A DNA stretch of 64,000 nt from NCBI RefSeq assembly GCF_003573545.1, contig NZ_QWET01000005.1, forward strand, positions 62,001 to 126,000, given 5' to 3'. Shown piece after piece: positions 50,394-59,529 of the stretch. The DNA comes from Mariniphaga sediminis (GTDB lineage Bacteria; Bacteroidota; Bacteroidia; Bacteroidales; Prolixibacteraceae). The first letter of the stretch is position 1; every line of letters starts with the position of its first letter. The position numbers and the translations under genes are program-made. Under the pieces are notes generated by a model. That model had not been told where the DNA came from, made no database searches, and saw only the letters and a program-made list of their open reading frames with translations.

Positions 50394-51704
50394 ATGGACG
50401 AATTTTTGGCTGCCCGGATGCAAATGGGGGTTTCACTTGGTTTTCACATTGTTTTTGCCTGTATTGGAATGGTGATGCCGTGGTTTATGTTTTTGGCTGA
50501 ATGGAAATGGCAACGCACCAATAACCCGGTTTACCTTGATTTGGCCAAAGCCTGGGCAAAAGGGGTAGCCATCTTTTTTGCTGTTGGGGCGGTTTCGGGT
50601 ACTGTCCTTTCTTTTGAGCTTGGGATGCTTTGGCCCGGGTTTATGGAGCATGCCGGGCCTATTTTTGGGATGCCCTTTTCCTGGGAAGGTACGGCATTTT
50701 TTCTGGAAGCCATTGCGCTCGGACTTTTCCTTTATGGCTGGAAAAGGCTGAACAGAAAGGTTCATTTATACACGGGGCTGGTAGTTGGAATTGCCGGGGT
50801 TCTTTCCGGTATTTTTGTTGTTTCAGCCAATGCCTGGATGAATGCCCCGGCAGGGTTTGACTGGGTGAACGGGCAGGCAGAGAACATCGATCCGGTGAAG
50901 GCCATGTTTAATAAAGCCTGGTTTTCGCAGGCACACCACATGATTATTGCCGCTTTCTCGGCCACCGGGTTTGCGGTTGCGGGAATACATGCTATCCTTT
51001 ACCTGAAAAACAGGTTGGAAATTCATGCCAAAGCAATTACTATTGCCCTTTCATTTGCTGCTGTTGCTGCCTTATTGCAGCCAATTAGTGGCGACCTTGC
51101 AGCCAAAAGTGTAGCCAAATTGCAACCGGCCAAGCTGGCTGCTTTCGAATCACATTTCGAAACCTCAGAAAGAGCGCCGCTTATTATTGGCGGCATTCCC
51201 GATGTGGAGAAGAGGGAGGTAAAATATGCCATCAAACTGCCCGGGTTCCTGAGCTTTCTCGCGCATGGCGATTTTAATGCCGAAGTGAAAGGGTTGGAAG
51301 AGTTTCCGGAAGATGAATGGCCACCGGTTCCCATTGTACACTATTCTTTCCAGTTGATGGTAGCTATTGGGATGTTTCTGGCTTTACTGGGCGTAATTTT
51401 TTTGATAGCAACTTACAAAAAGAAACACTGGCTTGTAAAGCGATGGTGGCTGAAGCTGCTTATTCTTGCCACGCCCTTTGGTTTTATTGCCATCCAGGCC
51501 GGCTGGATTGTTACCGAAGTAGGGCGGCAACCCTGGATTATTTACGGAATTATGAAAACCCGCGATTCACTCACACCCATGCCGGGAATTCAATATACTT
51601 TTTACACCATCACGGCGGTTTACCTGGTGCTTAGTTTTGTTGTGGTCTGGTTACTGAGCCGTCAGATTAAAATGTTACATTCAAAATATTTGTCCAATGA
51701 CTGA
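50394..51704 (+). CDS. cydA: Cytochrome bd ubiquinol oxidase subunit I
   Basis: Protein of 436 residues with about nine membrane spans. His18 in GFHIVFACIG is the expected haem b595 ligand. The haem b558 His lies in FSQAHHMIIAAFSATGF, and the family motif GRQPW is near residues 376-380. The Q-loop between the sixth and seventh spans is short compared with the E. coli protein of about 520 residues, as in many Bacteroidota. It oxidises quinol and reduces oxygen with high affinity, so the organism meets low oxygen. Its stop overlaps the start of cydB by eight bases. Confidence 0.96.
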   Translation: MDEFLAARMQMGVSLGFHIVFACIGMVMPWFMFLAEWKWQRTNNPVYLDLAKAWAKGVAIFFAVGAVSGTVLSFELGMLWPGFMEHAGPIFGMPFSWEGTAFFLEAIALGLFLYGWKRLNRKVHLYTGLVVGIAGVLSGIFVVSANAWMNAPAGFDWVNGQAENIDPVKAMFNKAWFSQAHHMIIAAFSATGFAVAGIHAILYLKNRLEIHAKAITIALSFAAVAALLQPISGDLAAKSVAKLQPAKLAAFESHFETSERAPLIIGGIPDVEKREVKYAIKLPGFLSFLAHGDFNAEVKGLEEFPEDEWPPVPIVHYSFQLMVAIGMFLALLGVIFLIATYKKKHWLVKRWWLKLLILATPFGFIAIQAGWIVTEVGRQPWIIYGIMKTRDSLTPMPGIQYTFYTITAVYLVLSFVVVWLLSRQIKMLHSKYLSND

Positions 51705-52692
51705 AATAATCCTTGCTATCCTTGCTATCTGCCTTTTGCTTTATGTATTACTGGGAGGCGCTGATTTTGGGGGAGGGATTCTCGAACTGCTGACCAGAGG
51801 GAAAGCTGCGGGAATTGTTACCAGGGCCATTGCTCCGGTGTGGGAAGCTAATCACATGTGGCTTATCCTGGTGGTGGTCATTCTGTTTGTAGGCTTTCCG
51901 AGTGTATACTCCACCATTCTTACCGCTTTGCATATTCCCGTTCTGCTGGTGCTGCTTGGTATCATTTTTCGCGGATCGGCTTTTACTTTTCGTCATTACG
52001 ACATCGAAGAAGAAACACCCAAAGCAATATATTCCACTATTTTCAAGTATTCCAGCCTGCTAACCACATTCTTTTTGGGGGTAACAGCAGGGGGGATTAT
52101 CCTCGGAAATATTACGACGGATTACAGCCAGGGATTTTATACGGTTTACATTCGCCCCTGGTTCAATCTGTTTTCGTTTTTTATGGGACTTTTTATTGTG
52201 GTGCTATTTGCCTTCCTCGCCAATATTTATACAGTGGGTGAGATAAAAGATGAAAGTCATATCCGGCGTTTTACCCGGTTGGCAAAACGGTTAATTATTT
52301 TTTTGGTTGTTGCTGGTGCGCTTGTTTTTATCGCCGCCGAAATTAACGGTCATTCGTTGTTTTACGAATTTTATCATTCGCCGGTGAGTATTGTCAGTGT
52401 GGTGCTGGCCTCACTGGCCCTGCCCGTTTTGTGGAAAGGGCTGAACCAAAACAAACGAAATATGGTACGGATGGTTGCCGGATTTCAGACAACGATGATT
52501 GTAACAGGCTGGTTCGCTATTCAGTTTCCGGTGCTGGTGAAAATCGAAGGAGGTCCCGACATTACGCTGGCAAGCTCCGTTGCACCGCCGGAAACCCAGG
52601 TGCACTTGCTGATTGCGCTGGTTGTGGGAGTTTTTATTATCTTTCCGGCCATGTTTTATTTATACAGAACGTTTAAATTTGACAGCAACTAA
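51697..52692 (+). CDS. cydB: Cytochrome bd ubiquinol oxidase subunit II
   Basis: Protein of 331 residues with about nine spans. Landmarks are LLGGADFGGGILELL near the start, APVWEANHMWLILVVVILFVGFP, FKYSSLLTTFFLGVTAGGIIL and a conserved FRHYDIEEE loop. It overlaps cydA and completes the oxidase. I did not find a CydX-like small subunit between this gene and the next. Confidence 0.95.
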   Translation: MTEIILAILAICLLLYVLLGGADFGGGILELLTRGKAAGIVTRAIAPVWEANHMWLILVVVILFVGFPSVYSTILTALHIPVLLVLLGIIFRGSAFTFRHYDIEEETPKAIYSTIFKYSSLLTTFFLGVTAGGIILGNITTDYSQGFYTVYIRPWFNLFSFFMGLFIVVLFAFLANIYTVGEIKDESHIRRFTRLAKRLIIFLVVAGALVFIAAEINGHSLFYEFYHSPVSIVSVVLASLALPVLWKGLNQNKRNMVRMVAGFQTTMIVTGWFAIQFPVLVKIEGGPDITLASSVAPPETQVHLLIALVVGVFIIFPAMFYLYRTFKFDSN

Positions 52693-52728
52693 TTGTATTT
52701 TTTAAGAAGGTTGTTAAAAGGCGTGGGA

Positions 52729-53082
52729 ATGAATATTGAAGAATTAAGGGAATATTGCCTGTCTAAAAAAGGAGTAACGGAAGGATTCCCTTTCGGAGAA
52801 ACTGCATTGGTTTTTAAGGTGGCGGAAAAAATGTTTTGCCTTGCCAGTCTGGAAGGTGATTTTTCTGCAAACCTGAAAAACGAACCTGAAAAGAACCTGG
52901 AACTGCGGGAACATTTCCCGGCCATTAAGCCGGGTTATCATATGAACAAGCAGCACTGGAATACGGTGGAAATAGATGGTTCAATCCCGGATAAAATGCT
53001 TAAACAACTTATCGATGACTCCTACCGGATTGTTGTTGAAAAATTACCGAAAAAGAAACAGGAAGAACTTAAAAACAGCTAA
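52729..53082 (+). CDS. MmcQ/YjbR-family protein
   Basis: About 117 residues from the ATG at 52729 (MNIEELREYCLSKKGVTEGF). The protein has the YjbR double-wing look: FPFGETALVFKVAEKMFCLA, LREHFPAIKPGYHMNKQHWNTV and a C-terminal LIDDSYRIVVEKLPKKKQEE. The family is described as DNA-binding-like with a CyaY-type fold, but no function is established. It follows cydB by 36 bases and may be co-transcribed. Confidence 0.92.
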   Translation: MNIEELREYCLSKKGVTEGFPFGETALVFKVAEKMFCLASLEGDFSANLKNEPEKNLELREHFPAIKPGYHMNKQHWNTVEIDGSIPDKMLKQLIDDSYRIVVEKLPKKKQEELKNS

Positions 53083-53094
53083 AATTCGTTTGTT

Positions 53095-54174
53095 ATGAAA
53101 ATCAGTTTGATAGTGTTATTTGTTCTTTCATTTCTGAACCTCCCGGTGCGGGCACAAACCAATGCCGGAAATTTTACACTTCAAACTGTTGTGGATCACA
53201 CTCCTGTAATCAGTCAGGGAAGTACAGGGACCTGCTGGAGTTTTTCAGTTGCCAGTTTTTTGGAGTCGGAAATTATACGCAAAGGATATCCTGAAACGGA
53301 TTTGTCGGAAATGTTTTTTGTGTATCACACTTACCTGAACAAAGCGAAAAGATACCTTCTTTATCATGGCAATATTAATTTCGGACAGGGTGGACAGGCG
53401 CACGATGTTACGGATGTTTTGCGCGAATATGGTATGGTACCCGAAAGCATTTTCCCCGGGAAAAAGGTGGATGGCAGATTTAATCACCGGGAGCTTTCAC
53501 GCGAAATGCAGACAAAAGTTGGGGAGAGGAATAAAAACCGGAAGGACTTTCATGCTGAAAGAATAGACGATTTTCATTCGTTATTGGAGGAACATATTGG
53601 GGAACTTCCCAAACAGGTAAAAACAGGGAAAGGCCGTTTAACACCCGCTGAATTTCGTGATAAGTTCGGAATCGATCCGGATGATTTTGTGGAACTTACA
53701 TCGTATACCCATCATCCTTTTTACCAGCCTTTTGTACTCGAAATTCCGGATAACTGGTCTCATGCCCTGTATTACAATCTGCCCATCGATGAACTGGTAC
53801 AAGTGATGGTGCATGCATTGGAGAATGGATTTACAGTGTGCTGGGATGGCGACAACAGCGAAAAAACTTTTGATCATGGAAATGGGGTGGCCTTTCTCCC
53901 GGAAAAACAACAGGGGAAGGTAGACCAGGCGTTGCGTCAGGAGACATTTTATAACCGTGCAACTACTGATGATCACCTGATGCACATCGTGGGTCTTTCA
54001 AAAAATGAAGAGGGACAAACCTGTTTTTATACAAAAAATTCGTGGGGAGCTGACAGTAACGATTTTGGTGGGTATCTGCACCTGACCGAAGATTACGTGC
54101 GTCTGAAAACCATTGCAATCATGGTCCATAAAGAGGCCATTCCTGAAAGTATCAGACAAAAAATGAAATTATAA
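53095..54174 (+). CDS. Secreted C1-family peptidase (bleomycin-hydrolase-like)
   Basis: Protein of 359 residues with a signal peptide (KISLIVLFVLSFLNLPVRAQ). The papain-type catalytic residues are visible: Cys47 in QGSTGTCWSFSVASFLESE, His297 in HLMHIVGLSKNEEG and Asn near 315 in FYTKNSWG. The fold type is C1B (aminopeptidase C/bleomycin hydrolase), and the length is a little below the usual 450. The signal peptide is unlike the cytosolic bleomycin hydrolases but common in Bacteroidota. The stop overlaps the start of the S4-domain gene (ATAATG context at 54172-54176), so the two are coupled. Confidence 0.93.
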   Translation: MKISLIVLFVLSFLNLPVRAQTNAGNFTLQTVVDHTPVISQGSTGTCWSFSVASFLESEIIRKGYPETDLSEMFFVYHTYLNKAKRYLLYHGNINFGQGGQAHDVTDVLREYGMVPESIFPGKKVDGRFNHRELSREMQTKVGERNKNRKDFHAERIDDFHSLLEEHIGELPKQVKTGKGRLTPAEFRDKFGIDPDDFVELTSYTHHPFYQPFVLEIPDNWSHALYYNLPIDELVQVMVHALENGFTVCWDGDNSEKTFDHGNGVAFLPEKQQGKVDQALRQETFYNRATTDDHLMHIVGLSKNEEGQTCFYTKNSWGADSNDFGGYLHLTEDYVRLKTIAIMVHKEAIPESIRQKMKL

Positions 54175-54389
54175 TGCGGGAATTTACCCTTCATACGGAA
54201 TATATTGAGTTGGTGAAATTGCTAAAGTTGCTCCGGATTGCTGAGACCGGTGGCCATGCTAAAATACTGGTGGACGAAGGCAGAGTTTTGGTAAACGGGA
54301 ATACGGAGTCGCGCAAACGCGCTAAACTCCGGCCCGGCGATGAGATCGAAACAGAAGGTGACAAAATTATAATAAGAGGAGCACCCTAA
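54174..54389 (+). CDS. Small S4-domain RNA-binding protein (YbcJ-like)
   Basis: Protein of 71 residues, almost only an S4 domain: YIELVKLLKLLRIAETGGHA, KILVDEGRVLVNGNTESRKR and KLRPGDEIETEGDKI. Relatives such as YbcJ bind structured RNA, possibly rRNA. It overlaps the C1 peptidase stop by one base, so it is translated from the same mRNA. The pairing of a secreted peptidase with an RNA-binding protein has no obvious functional meaning. Confidence 0.92.
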   Translation: MREFTLHTEYIELVKLLKLLRIAETGGHAKILVDEGRVLVNGNTESRKRAKLRPGDEIETEGDKIIIRGAP

Positions 54390-54504
54390 CGGCTTGCCGA
54401 AAGGGGTTTATCTGGCAAAAATGATCCGGGAAAACCACCCGGTGTCAGTTCTTAAAATAATGAAACCATAGCAACCGGAATCAGGAAAAACCAGCCGTAA
54501 AGGT

Positions 54505-56163
54505 TCAGTTCCTGAGGTGGTCTATTTTTGAGACAATGCTGTCATGGGATACGTTCTCCACCAGTAAATCCTTTTTCGAAATTTCAATGGCCTTAAGCAA
54601 TGTATTATCAATTTGCCGGATGATAGGATAAAAACCTTCTTCCCCCATAATATTCCGTGTGATATATGCTTTCAGTTGAGTGCTGATTAATTCGCCCGAT
54701 TGTTTTAATCCTTTGGAATCTTTTGCAACCCCTTTTTCCTGCGCATAGGTCACGAATTCGTTTAATACATTTTGCCCTGTCAGAAATGAATCGAATTCTT
54801 CTGCCGTTTCAAGTGCTGAAAGGTTTTCGCGATGTTGGTCGGCGTAAGTGTAAGCAAATGTATAAATCAATCCTTTGCGGTAGATAAGGTCGAAATAGGC
54901 CGAATTTCCGGAGGTGTCCATCGGAACAAAAATATCGGGCATAATCCCGCCTCCTCCATATACTGTCCGGCCGGCCATGGTGTAATATTTCAGCGAATCG
55001 TTAAATTGAATGCTGTCGGCAAATAATTGCTCCTGATGACTGAAGCGGGCATAAAGGTCGTGATAATACTCTTCATTGCCATCTTCGTATGATTTTTGGA
55101 TGCAGCGGCCACTGGGTGTGTAAAAACGGGCAACAGTGAGTCGCAGGGCCGACCCGTCCATCAAGGGGATTTGTTCCTGTACCAATCCTTTTCCGAACGA
55201 TCGGCGGCCAATTACCAGTCCACGGTCGTTATCCTGAATGGCGCCGGCAAAAATTTCACTGGCTGAGGCTGAAAATTCATCGATGAGTACATACACCTCC
55301 ATATCTTTCCATCGGTTTTTTCCCGAAGCATTGTATGTTTTTTTAGGCTGGTTGAGCCCTTCGGTATATAAAATGGGTTCCCCTTTTTCAAGGAACTCAT
55401 CCACAATTTGCAACACACTGGAAAGTGATCCACCCGGGTTCTGGCGCAAATCAACAATGGTTTTCTCTGCACCTGCATGCTGAAGCTTTTGCATTCCCTG
55501 CATAAATTCATCGTAGGTGGTTTCTGAAAAGCGCGATACTTTAATGAATCCGGTTTCATCATCAATCATATACGAAACATCAACACTGAAGAGCGGAATA
55601 TTATCGCGGATGATCTCAAATTCCAGGCTATTGTTGTATCCTTTCCGGATTATACCCACTGTAACCTTCGTGTTTTTTTCGCCGCGGAGTAAATTCAGTA
55701 CCGTGGTATTTTGCACACCTGTTCCGGCAATAACGGAATCATTGACGGTAACAATACGGTCGCCGGGCAAAATGCCAACCTGGCTGGATGGACCCCCGGG
55801 AATGACTTCAATCACGCGCACTGTATCCTCCTGTATCGAAAACTGAACTCCTATTCCGGAGAAGTTGCCACGCATCTCTTCCTGCACCTCTTTCATATTT
55901 CTGGCGGGAATGTAAGCGGTGTGCGGATCGAGATTTTCCAGTATCTCCGGAATGGTCTTCTCGATAATATCACTGGAGTTCACACTGTCGACGTACCCGT
56001 TTTCAATCAACTGAAAAATGGTGGTCAGTTTGTTGGGCCTGCTATACGATAAAGAATTTAAAGCCGGCTGACTGTTTTGTTTCAGTAAATTTCCGATGAT
56101 GATTCCGGCAGCTACCGAAAGGGCTACCACCAGGGGTAAAATGATGGTTGTTTTTTTATTCAT
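54505..56163 (-). CDS. S41-family C-terminal processing peptidase (CtpA/Prc-like)
   Basis: Protein of 552 residues with an N-terminal span (IILPLVVALSVAAGIIIGNL). The PDZ domain (about 90-170) includes GNFSGIGVQFSIQEDTVRVI and VIPGGPSSQVGILPGDRIVTV. The peptidase domain has the catalytic Ser in VLIDEFSASASEIFAG (about 296) and the catalytic Lys in RRSFGKGLVQEQIP (about 322). A C-terminal extension of about 130 residues is typical of the Bacteroidota form. It degrades or trims periplasmic proteins. It follows the dCMP deaminase gene directly: the stop of that gene (56164-56166) touches its start codon. Confidence 0.94.
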   Translation of the reverse strand: MNKKTTIILPLVVALSVAAGIIIGNLLKQNSQPALNSLSYSRPNKLTTIFQLIENGYVDSVNSSDIIEKTIPEILENLDPHTAYIPARNMKEVQEEMRGNFSGIGVQFSIQEDTVRVIEVIPGGPSSQVGILPGDRIVTVNDSVIAGTGVQNTTVLNLLRGEKNTKVTVGIIRKGYNNSLEFEIIRDNIPLFSVDVSYMIDDETGFIKVSRFSETTYDEFMQGMQKLQHAGAEKTIVDLRQNPGGSLSSVLQIVDEFLEKGEPILYTEGLNQPKKTYNASGKNRWKDMEVYVLIDEFSASASEIFAGAIQDNDRGLVIGRRSFGKGLVQEQIPLMDGSALRLTVARFYTPSGRCIQKSYEDGNEEYYHDLYARFSHQEQLFADSIQFNDSLKYYTMAGRTVYGGGGIMPDIFVPMDTSGNSAYFDLIYRKGLIYTFAYTYADQHRENLSALETAEEFDSFLTGQNVLNEFVTYAQEKGVAKDSKGLKQSGELISTQLKAYITRNIMGEEGFYPIIRQIDNTLLKAIEISKKDLLVENVSHDSIVSKIDHLRN

Positions 56164-56607
56164 TTAATCGTCCTCTAAATTATCCAGTTCTACCTGTGTT
56201 ACTTCTACTTTTGCTCTTCTCAGCAGGTTAATTCCGTCGTCGAGGCGGTAACTCTCAGTAAAAACAACCCGCTTGATTCCGGCCTGAATGATCAGTTTTG
56301 CACATTCGAGGCAGGGCGATGAGGTAACATAAAGTGTAGCACCCTCACTGCTATTGCCCGATTTGGCGACCTTGGTAATGGCATTGGCCTCAGCATGTAA
56401 AACGTAAGGTTTGGTCCGGTTATTTTCTTCTTCGCAGTTGTTCTCAAAACCCGATGGGGTTCCGTTGTAACCGTCAGAAATAATCATTTTCTCTTTTACC
56501 AGTAATGCCCCTACCTGCCTGCGTTTGCAATAGGAATTCTGTGCCCAAATCATGGCCATTTTCAAATATCGTTGATCGAGTAAATTCTGTTTTTTTTCGT
56601 TTTTCAT
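56164..56607 (-). CDS. dCMP deaminase (deoxycytidylate deaminase)
   Basis: About 147 residues from the ATG at 56607; a TTG four codons upstream is less likely. The zinc site is formed by His and Glu in YVLHAEANAITKVAKSG and the Cys pair in VTSSPCLECAKLIIQAG. The N-terminal YLKMAMIWAQNSYCKRRQVG and VGALLVKEKMIISDGYNGTP are characteristic of the dCMP deaminase/ComEB family. It supplies dUMP for thymidylate synthesis. It shares an mRNA with the S41 peptidase, a combination that I have seen repeatedly in Bacteroidota. Confidence 0.93.
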   Translation of the reverse strand: MKNEKKQNLLDQRYLKMAMIWAQNSYCKRRQVGALLVKEKMIISDGYNGTPSGFENNCEEENNRTKPYVLHAEANAITKVAKSGNSSEGATLYVTSSPCLECAKLIIQAGIKRVVFTESYRLDDGINLLRRAKVEVTQVELDNLEDD

Positions 56608-56797
56608 TTTGTCTTGCAAATAAAATTGGTCGCCTGTTTTTCCATTGGGTTACAAATGTAATACTCATTTTCAAAAAATTGTTCATTTAAAATGCGGCCC
56701 GGGCATTAAAACTGAACGAATGCGTACTTTATTTCCTTTCATTACCGCTTCCCATTTTGAGGTGATTTAGAGAGTAACACTTGGGGGGAGGATTTGG

Positions 56798-57553
56798 TTA
56801 TTCGTTTTTCTCTTGTTTGTAAATTTCAAAATAGTATTTGATGGAGGCCCGTACTTCATATTCACTGGAAGTGTAAGGCAGTACATCCTGGGCGTTAAAC
56901 CAGATCATGAATGAGTCGGCTTCGGCTTCCCCTATACCGGTGAGTTTCATTACCATCTCTTTGTTGTAATTTTGCGAATGCATTTCCCAGTTGCGTTGCA
57001 GGGACATGGCTTTACGTACATCACGTTTTTCCCGTTCGCGTTGGCTGAGGTGATACTGCCAGAAAGATATCGGATTGAATAATGCTGCCAGAATTGGTGG
57101 TTTTTCGTTGAATGCATCTCCGCGCAACTCGATTGGAATATCCACCGGCTTGCCGGTCCCCAGCCCTTCAGCTACTTTCGGTTTATCTCCTTTAACCTCC
57201 ACTTCGCCCACGGCATAGCTAACGGGGTTCATGAAGAATGTAACCACTTCTTGCCCCATGTAGCTATGTGGCACATAAATTACTTTTTTTTGATAACCTA
57301 CTGAGGTGACAAGCAGACTGTCGATATTCAGTACATCGAGTGTGAAATAACCGTCGTTATTGGTAATGGTGCCGCTGTGGGTACGGTGGTTGACGATGTT
57401 GGCATAGGGAATGGCCGTGCTGTCAGCGGCATTCACAACCCTCCCTTTCAGCCTCACAAGGATGGGGTCGACCAAAAGAGGATCGGTTTGCGCCTGGTTA
57501 CTTAGCCACGCAAACGTTAATAACATCAGGCTGGTGAAAGTAATAATCCTCAT
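56798..57553 (-). CDS. Secreted protein with carboxypeptidase-regulatory-like domain, unknown
   Basis: Protein of 251 residues with a signal peptide (MRIITFTSLMLLTFAWLSNQ). A regulatory-like beta-sandwich follows (LVRLKGRVVNAADSTAIPYA, HSGTITNNDGYFTLDV, LLVTSVGYQKKVIYVP), then a helical segment (PISFWQYHLSQREREKRDVR, EADSFMIWFNAQDVLP) not recognised. Such proteins are widespread in Bacteroidota and sit in the periplasm. A TATTTTTG box on the minus strand (57580-57573) lies 19 bases before the start and may be the -7 element. Confidence 0.85.
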   Translation of the reverse strand: MRIITFTSLMLLTFAWLSNQAQTDPLLVDPILVRLKGRVVNAADSTAIPYANIVNHRTHSGTITNNDGYFTLDVLNIDSLLVTSVGYQKKVIYVPHSYMGQEVVTFFMNPVSYAVGEVEVKGDKPKVAEGLGTGKPVDIPIELRGDAFNEKPPILAALFNPISFWQYHLSQREREKRDVRKAMSLQRNWEMHSQNYNKEMVMKLTGIGEAEADSFMIWFNAQDVLPYTSSEYEVRASIKYYFEIYKQEKNE

Positions 57554-57656
57554 CTTTTCTTTAAATAGAATCCAAAAATATGGAAAAGATTTATCTCAGC
57601 AGAAACATAACAGTTTTTAACTGGAATTTAACAAGTTTTAATGGAGTTAAAGGACT

Positions 57657-58364
57657 TTAAAACCCGATACGAATTCTTGAACCTACGGGATTAGTGTTGC
57701 CTGGTTCCGTACCGTATATGGAATAAATCTGAAAGTCGAGATGTGCTTTTTTGAAGTTTGCTTTTAACCCGCTTCCAATTTCATTTTGAAGAAACAGGGA
57801 ATTGTTATGCATAAATGGATCGAAATAATTGTCTGGTTTATTAACAGGATTTGTCAGATATTGTCCATACAAATAGGAACTCATCCGGTCATTGAAGGAA
57901 TATTCTATGGAAGCAAACAGGCTGGCCTGGTAATTAGGGATGTCCGGGTTCATGATTGTGTTTTGAATGGCCAGTCCGGCACGTAGGTCAAACATGATTT
58001 TATTGTCGGCATCCCATCTGACCTGATTGTAAAAATGTTCTATCGAGCCTAATCCTTGCAGGTTTGATTCAAATTTATTTTGCGAGAATGAAAATGTTTT
58101 AAAATGGTTTTCGTTGCTAACCTGAATAGTATTTCTGAGTTCATTTTTCAGAAAAAGCCGGGGAGTCTTGAAAAAAAAGAAATCACCAAACAAGCCCGGT
58201 TCCCATTCCATGATATGCTCAAAGAGGTCGTGTTTCTTTATCCGGACAGGTTCTTGCTCCTTTTGATGCGCGTGGTTGTCAGTTTGGGCAAACAGTGAAG
58301 TGCTGAAAAGTAAAAGAAGAATAAGCAAGACGTTTTTTTGTAGTATGGTTTTTTTCGATATCAT
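57657..58364 (-). CDS. Putative outer membrane protein, unknown
   Basis: Protein of 235 residues with a signal peptide (NVLLILLLLFSTSLFAQTD). The mature part alternates short strands with turns (RLFLKNELRNTIQVSNEN, IMFDLRAGLAIQNTIMNPD, ASLFASIEYSFNDRMSSYLY, LFLQNEIGSGLKANFKKAH) and ends in RIRIGF, with the terminal aromatic expected of an outer membrane barrel. A His-rich stretch (DNHAHQKEQEP) follows the signal. I do not recognise the family. It stands alone, followed after 100 bases by the previous gene on the same strand. Confidence 0.78.
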   Translation of the reverse strand: MISKKTILQKNVLLILLLLFSTSLFAQTDNHAHQKEQEPVRIKKHDLFEHIMEWEPGLFGDFFFFKTPRLFLKNELRNTIQVSNENHFKTFSFSQNKFESNLQGLGSIEHFYNQVRWDADNKIMFDLRAGLAIQNTIMNPDIPNYQASLFASIEYSFNDRMSSYLYGQYLTNPVNKPDNYFDPFMHNNSLFLQNEIGSGLKANFKKAHLDFQIYSIYGTEPGNTNPVGSRIRIGF

Positions 58365-58818
58365 TCGTATTTGTTTTAATGCGTTACTGAATCACAAAAA
58401 AGATAAAGGATTCAATTTGCCGAGTGACATTCAAATGTAGCAGGAATTATTTTGGGGACATCCGGGTTAATTTATTTTAACGGAAGTTTTAACACCATTT
58501 AAGAATGCTTTTTCTGAATGTACTTTTTTAAAGAATCACATTGTGCCGAATTTGAATTGTTTTTTTGTAAGAGAAATTAGAAGATATGGCTCTTTGTGAA
58601 GCAGAATTATGGCGAATATGTATGTTAAAAGCAACCTCTGTTTATCTAATGTGGAAGTAGCTGAAGGTGTCATCAGGTTAAGAACAACAAGCGAAACAGA
58701 TCTTCGACACTGAAAATACTCAGGTGTTTGCAGGGAGTATTAAAATGGAGTTGCGCAAAAAATTCGTTTGGCTGGCGCAGGGTTTATACCGGCTGAATTA
58801 TTTCTGACTTCTTACTTC
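58365..58818. other. Gene-free stretch
   Basis: This 454-base region is AT-rich and has no acceptable coding frame, tRNA or hairpin terminator. Near its right end the short tandem repeat ACTTCTT-ACTTCTT-ACTTTCC (58807-58827) overlaps the stop of the next gene and resembles the heptanucleotide arrays of the 29-33 kb region. Confidence 0.5.
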
Positions 58819-59220
58819 TTACTTTCCTTTTTTTAATTCTTCCAACACATCGCATGCTTCATCGTAACTCGATTGGTAGCGCTTGGTTTTAAATATACCG
58901 GTCGACATTTTTTGCAGTTCATCCCGGATATCCTCCAGCGATTCCGTAATGGTATCCCGGAAAAGTTGTGCACATTTCAGACAGGTAGTATCCTGTAGTT
59001 CATGGGTTTTTTCAAATGCATTCTTTAGGGATGCAATGGATTCCCGGAAATTTTTTCCTTCCAGGTATTGATAAGATTCGAGATAATTTTCGTTAATGAC
59101 AGCAAGATGCTCTTTGCATTTCTCTCCATTATTTTGGCAGTCCATCACCTCAATCTTGGCAGATTGTCCGTTCGCGCCATTATCTTTTTTCGATAATGAT
59201 TTTTGTTTTCTAATTGCCAT
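58819..59220 (-). CDS. Hypothetical cytoplasmic protein with paired cysteines
   Basis: Protein of 133 residues. No signal or membrane span. A basic N-terminus (MAIRKQKSLSKKDNGANGQS) is followed by Cys pairs (DCQNNGEKCKEH and TTCLKCAQLFRD) and helical segments (YLEGKNFRESIASLKNAFEK, TITESLEDIRDELQKMSTGI). The CxxC and the spaced Cys could bind zinc or a redox partner (inference). A short heptad repeat overlaps its stop codon. No family recognised; the neighbours give no clue. Confidence 0.72.
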   Translation of the reverse strand: MAIRKQKSLSKKDNGANGQSAKIEVMDCQNNGEKCKEHLAVINENYLESYQYLEGKNFRESIASLKNAFEKTHELQDTTCLKCAQLFRDTITESLEDIRDELQKMSTGIFKTKRYQSSYDEACDVLEELKKGK

Positions 59221-59529
59221 TTTCTATAGTTTATTCCGGCATAAAATAAATGAATATTTTTTAAATCCGAATAAAGTTCTGATTAATCTCTACTTAGGTG
59301 GAGTTAAACTCGTGAAATAAGTTTTTGTAAAACCCTTGTCATCCCGCGTTGGGAGAACAAACTAAGAATTGTTGACGGAGATGAATATTTTCCATTTTTT
59401 CTGGGTTGCCAATACACCCTCTGTGGTTCTCTGCGGTTTCTCAGTGCCCTCTGTGGTGAAAATTAATAATTCCCAATACTCGACAAAAGAACAAATCCCG
59501 CCTTTGGGTATTCAGTATTGGATATTTCC
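59221..59529. other. Intergenic region with repeat-like sequences
   Basis: A 309-base gap. It contains a tract of imperfect CTCTGTGG/CTCTGCGG units (59417-59458) and, closer to the aldo/keto reductase stop, an inverted repeat CCAATACT (59473-59480) and AGTATTGG (59514-59521). No gene is visible. Confidence 0.6.

Noticed and set aside
58561-58664. Short frames in the 58365-58818 gap, for example one beginning MALCEAELW
   Set aside because: Under 30 codons, no promoter-like boxes or conservation evidence, and unlikely residue composition.
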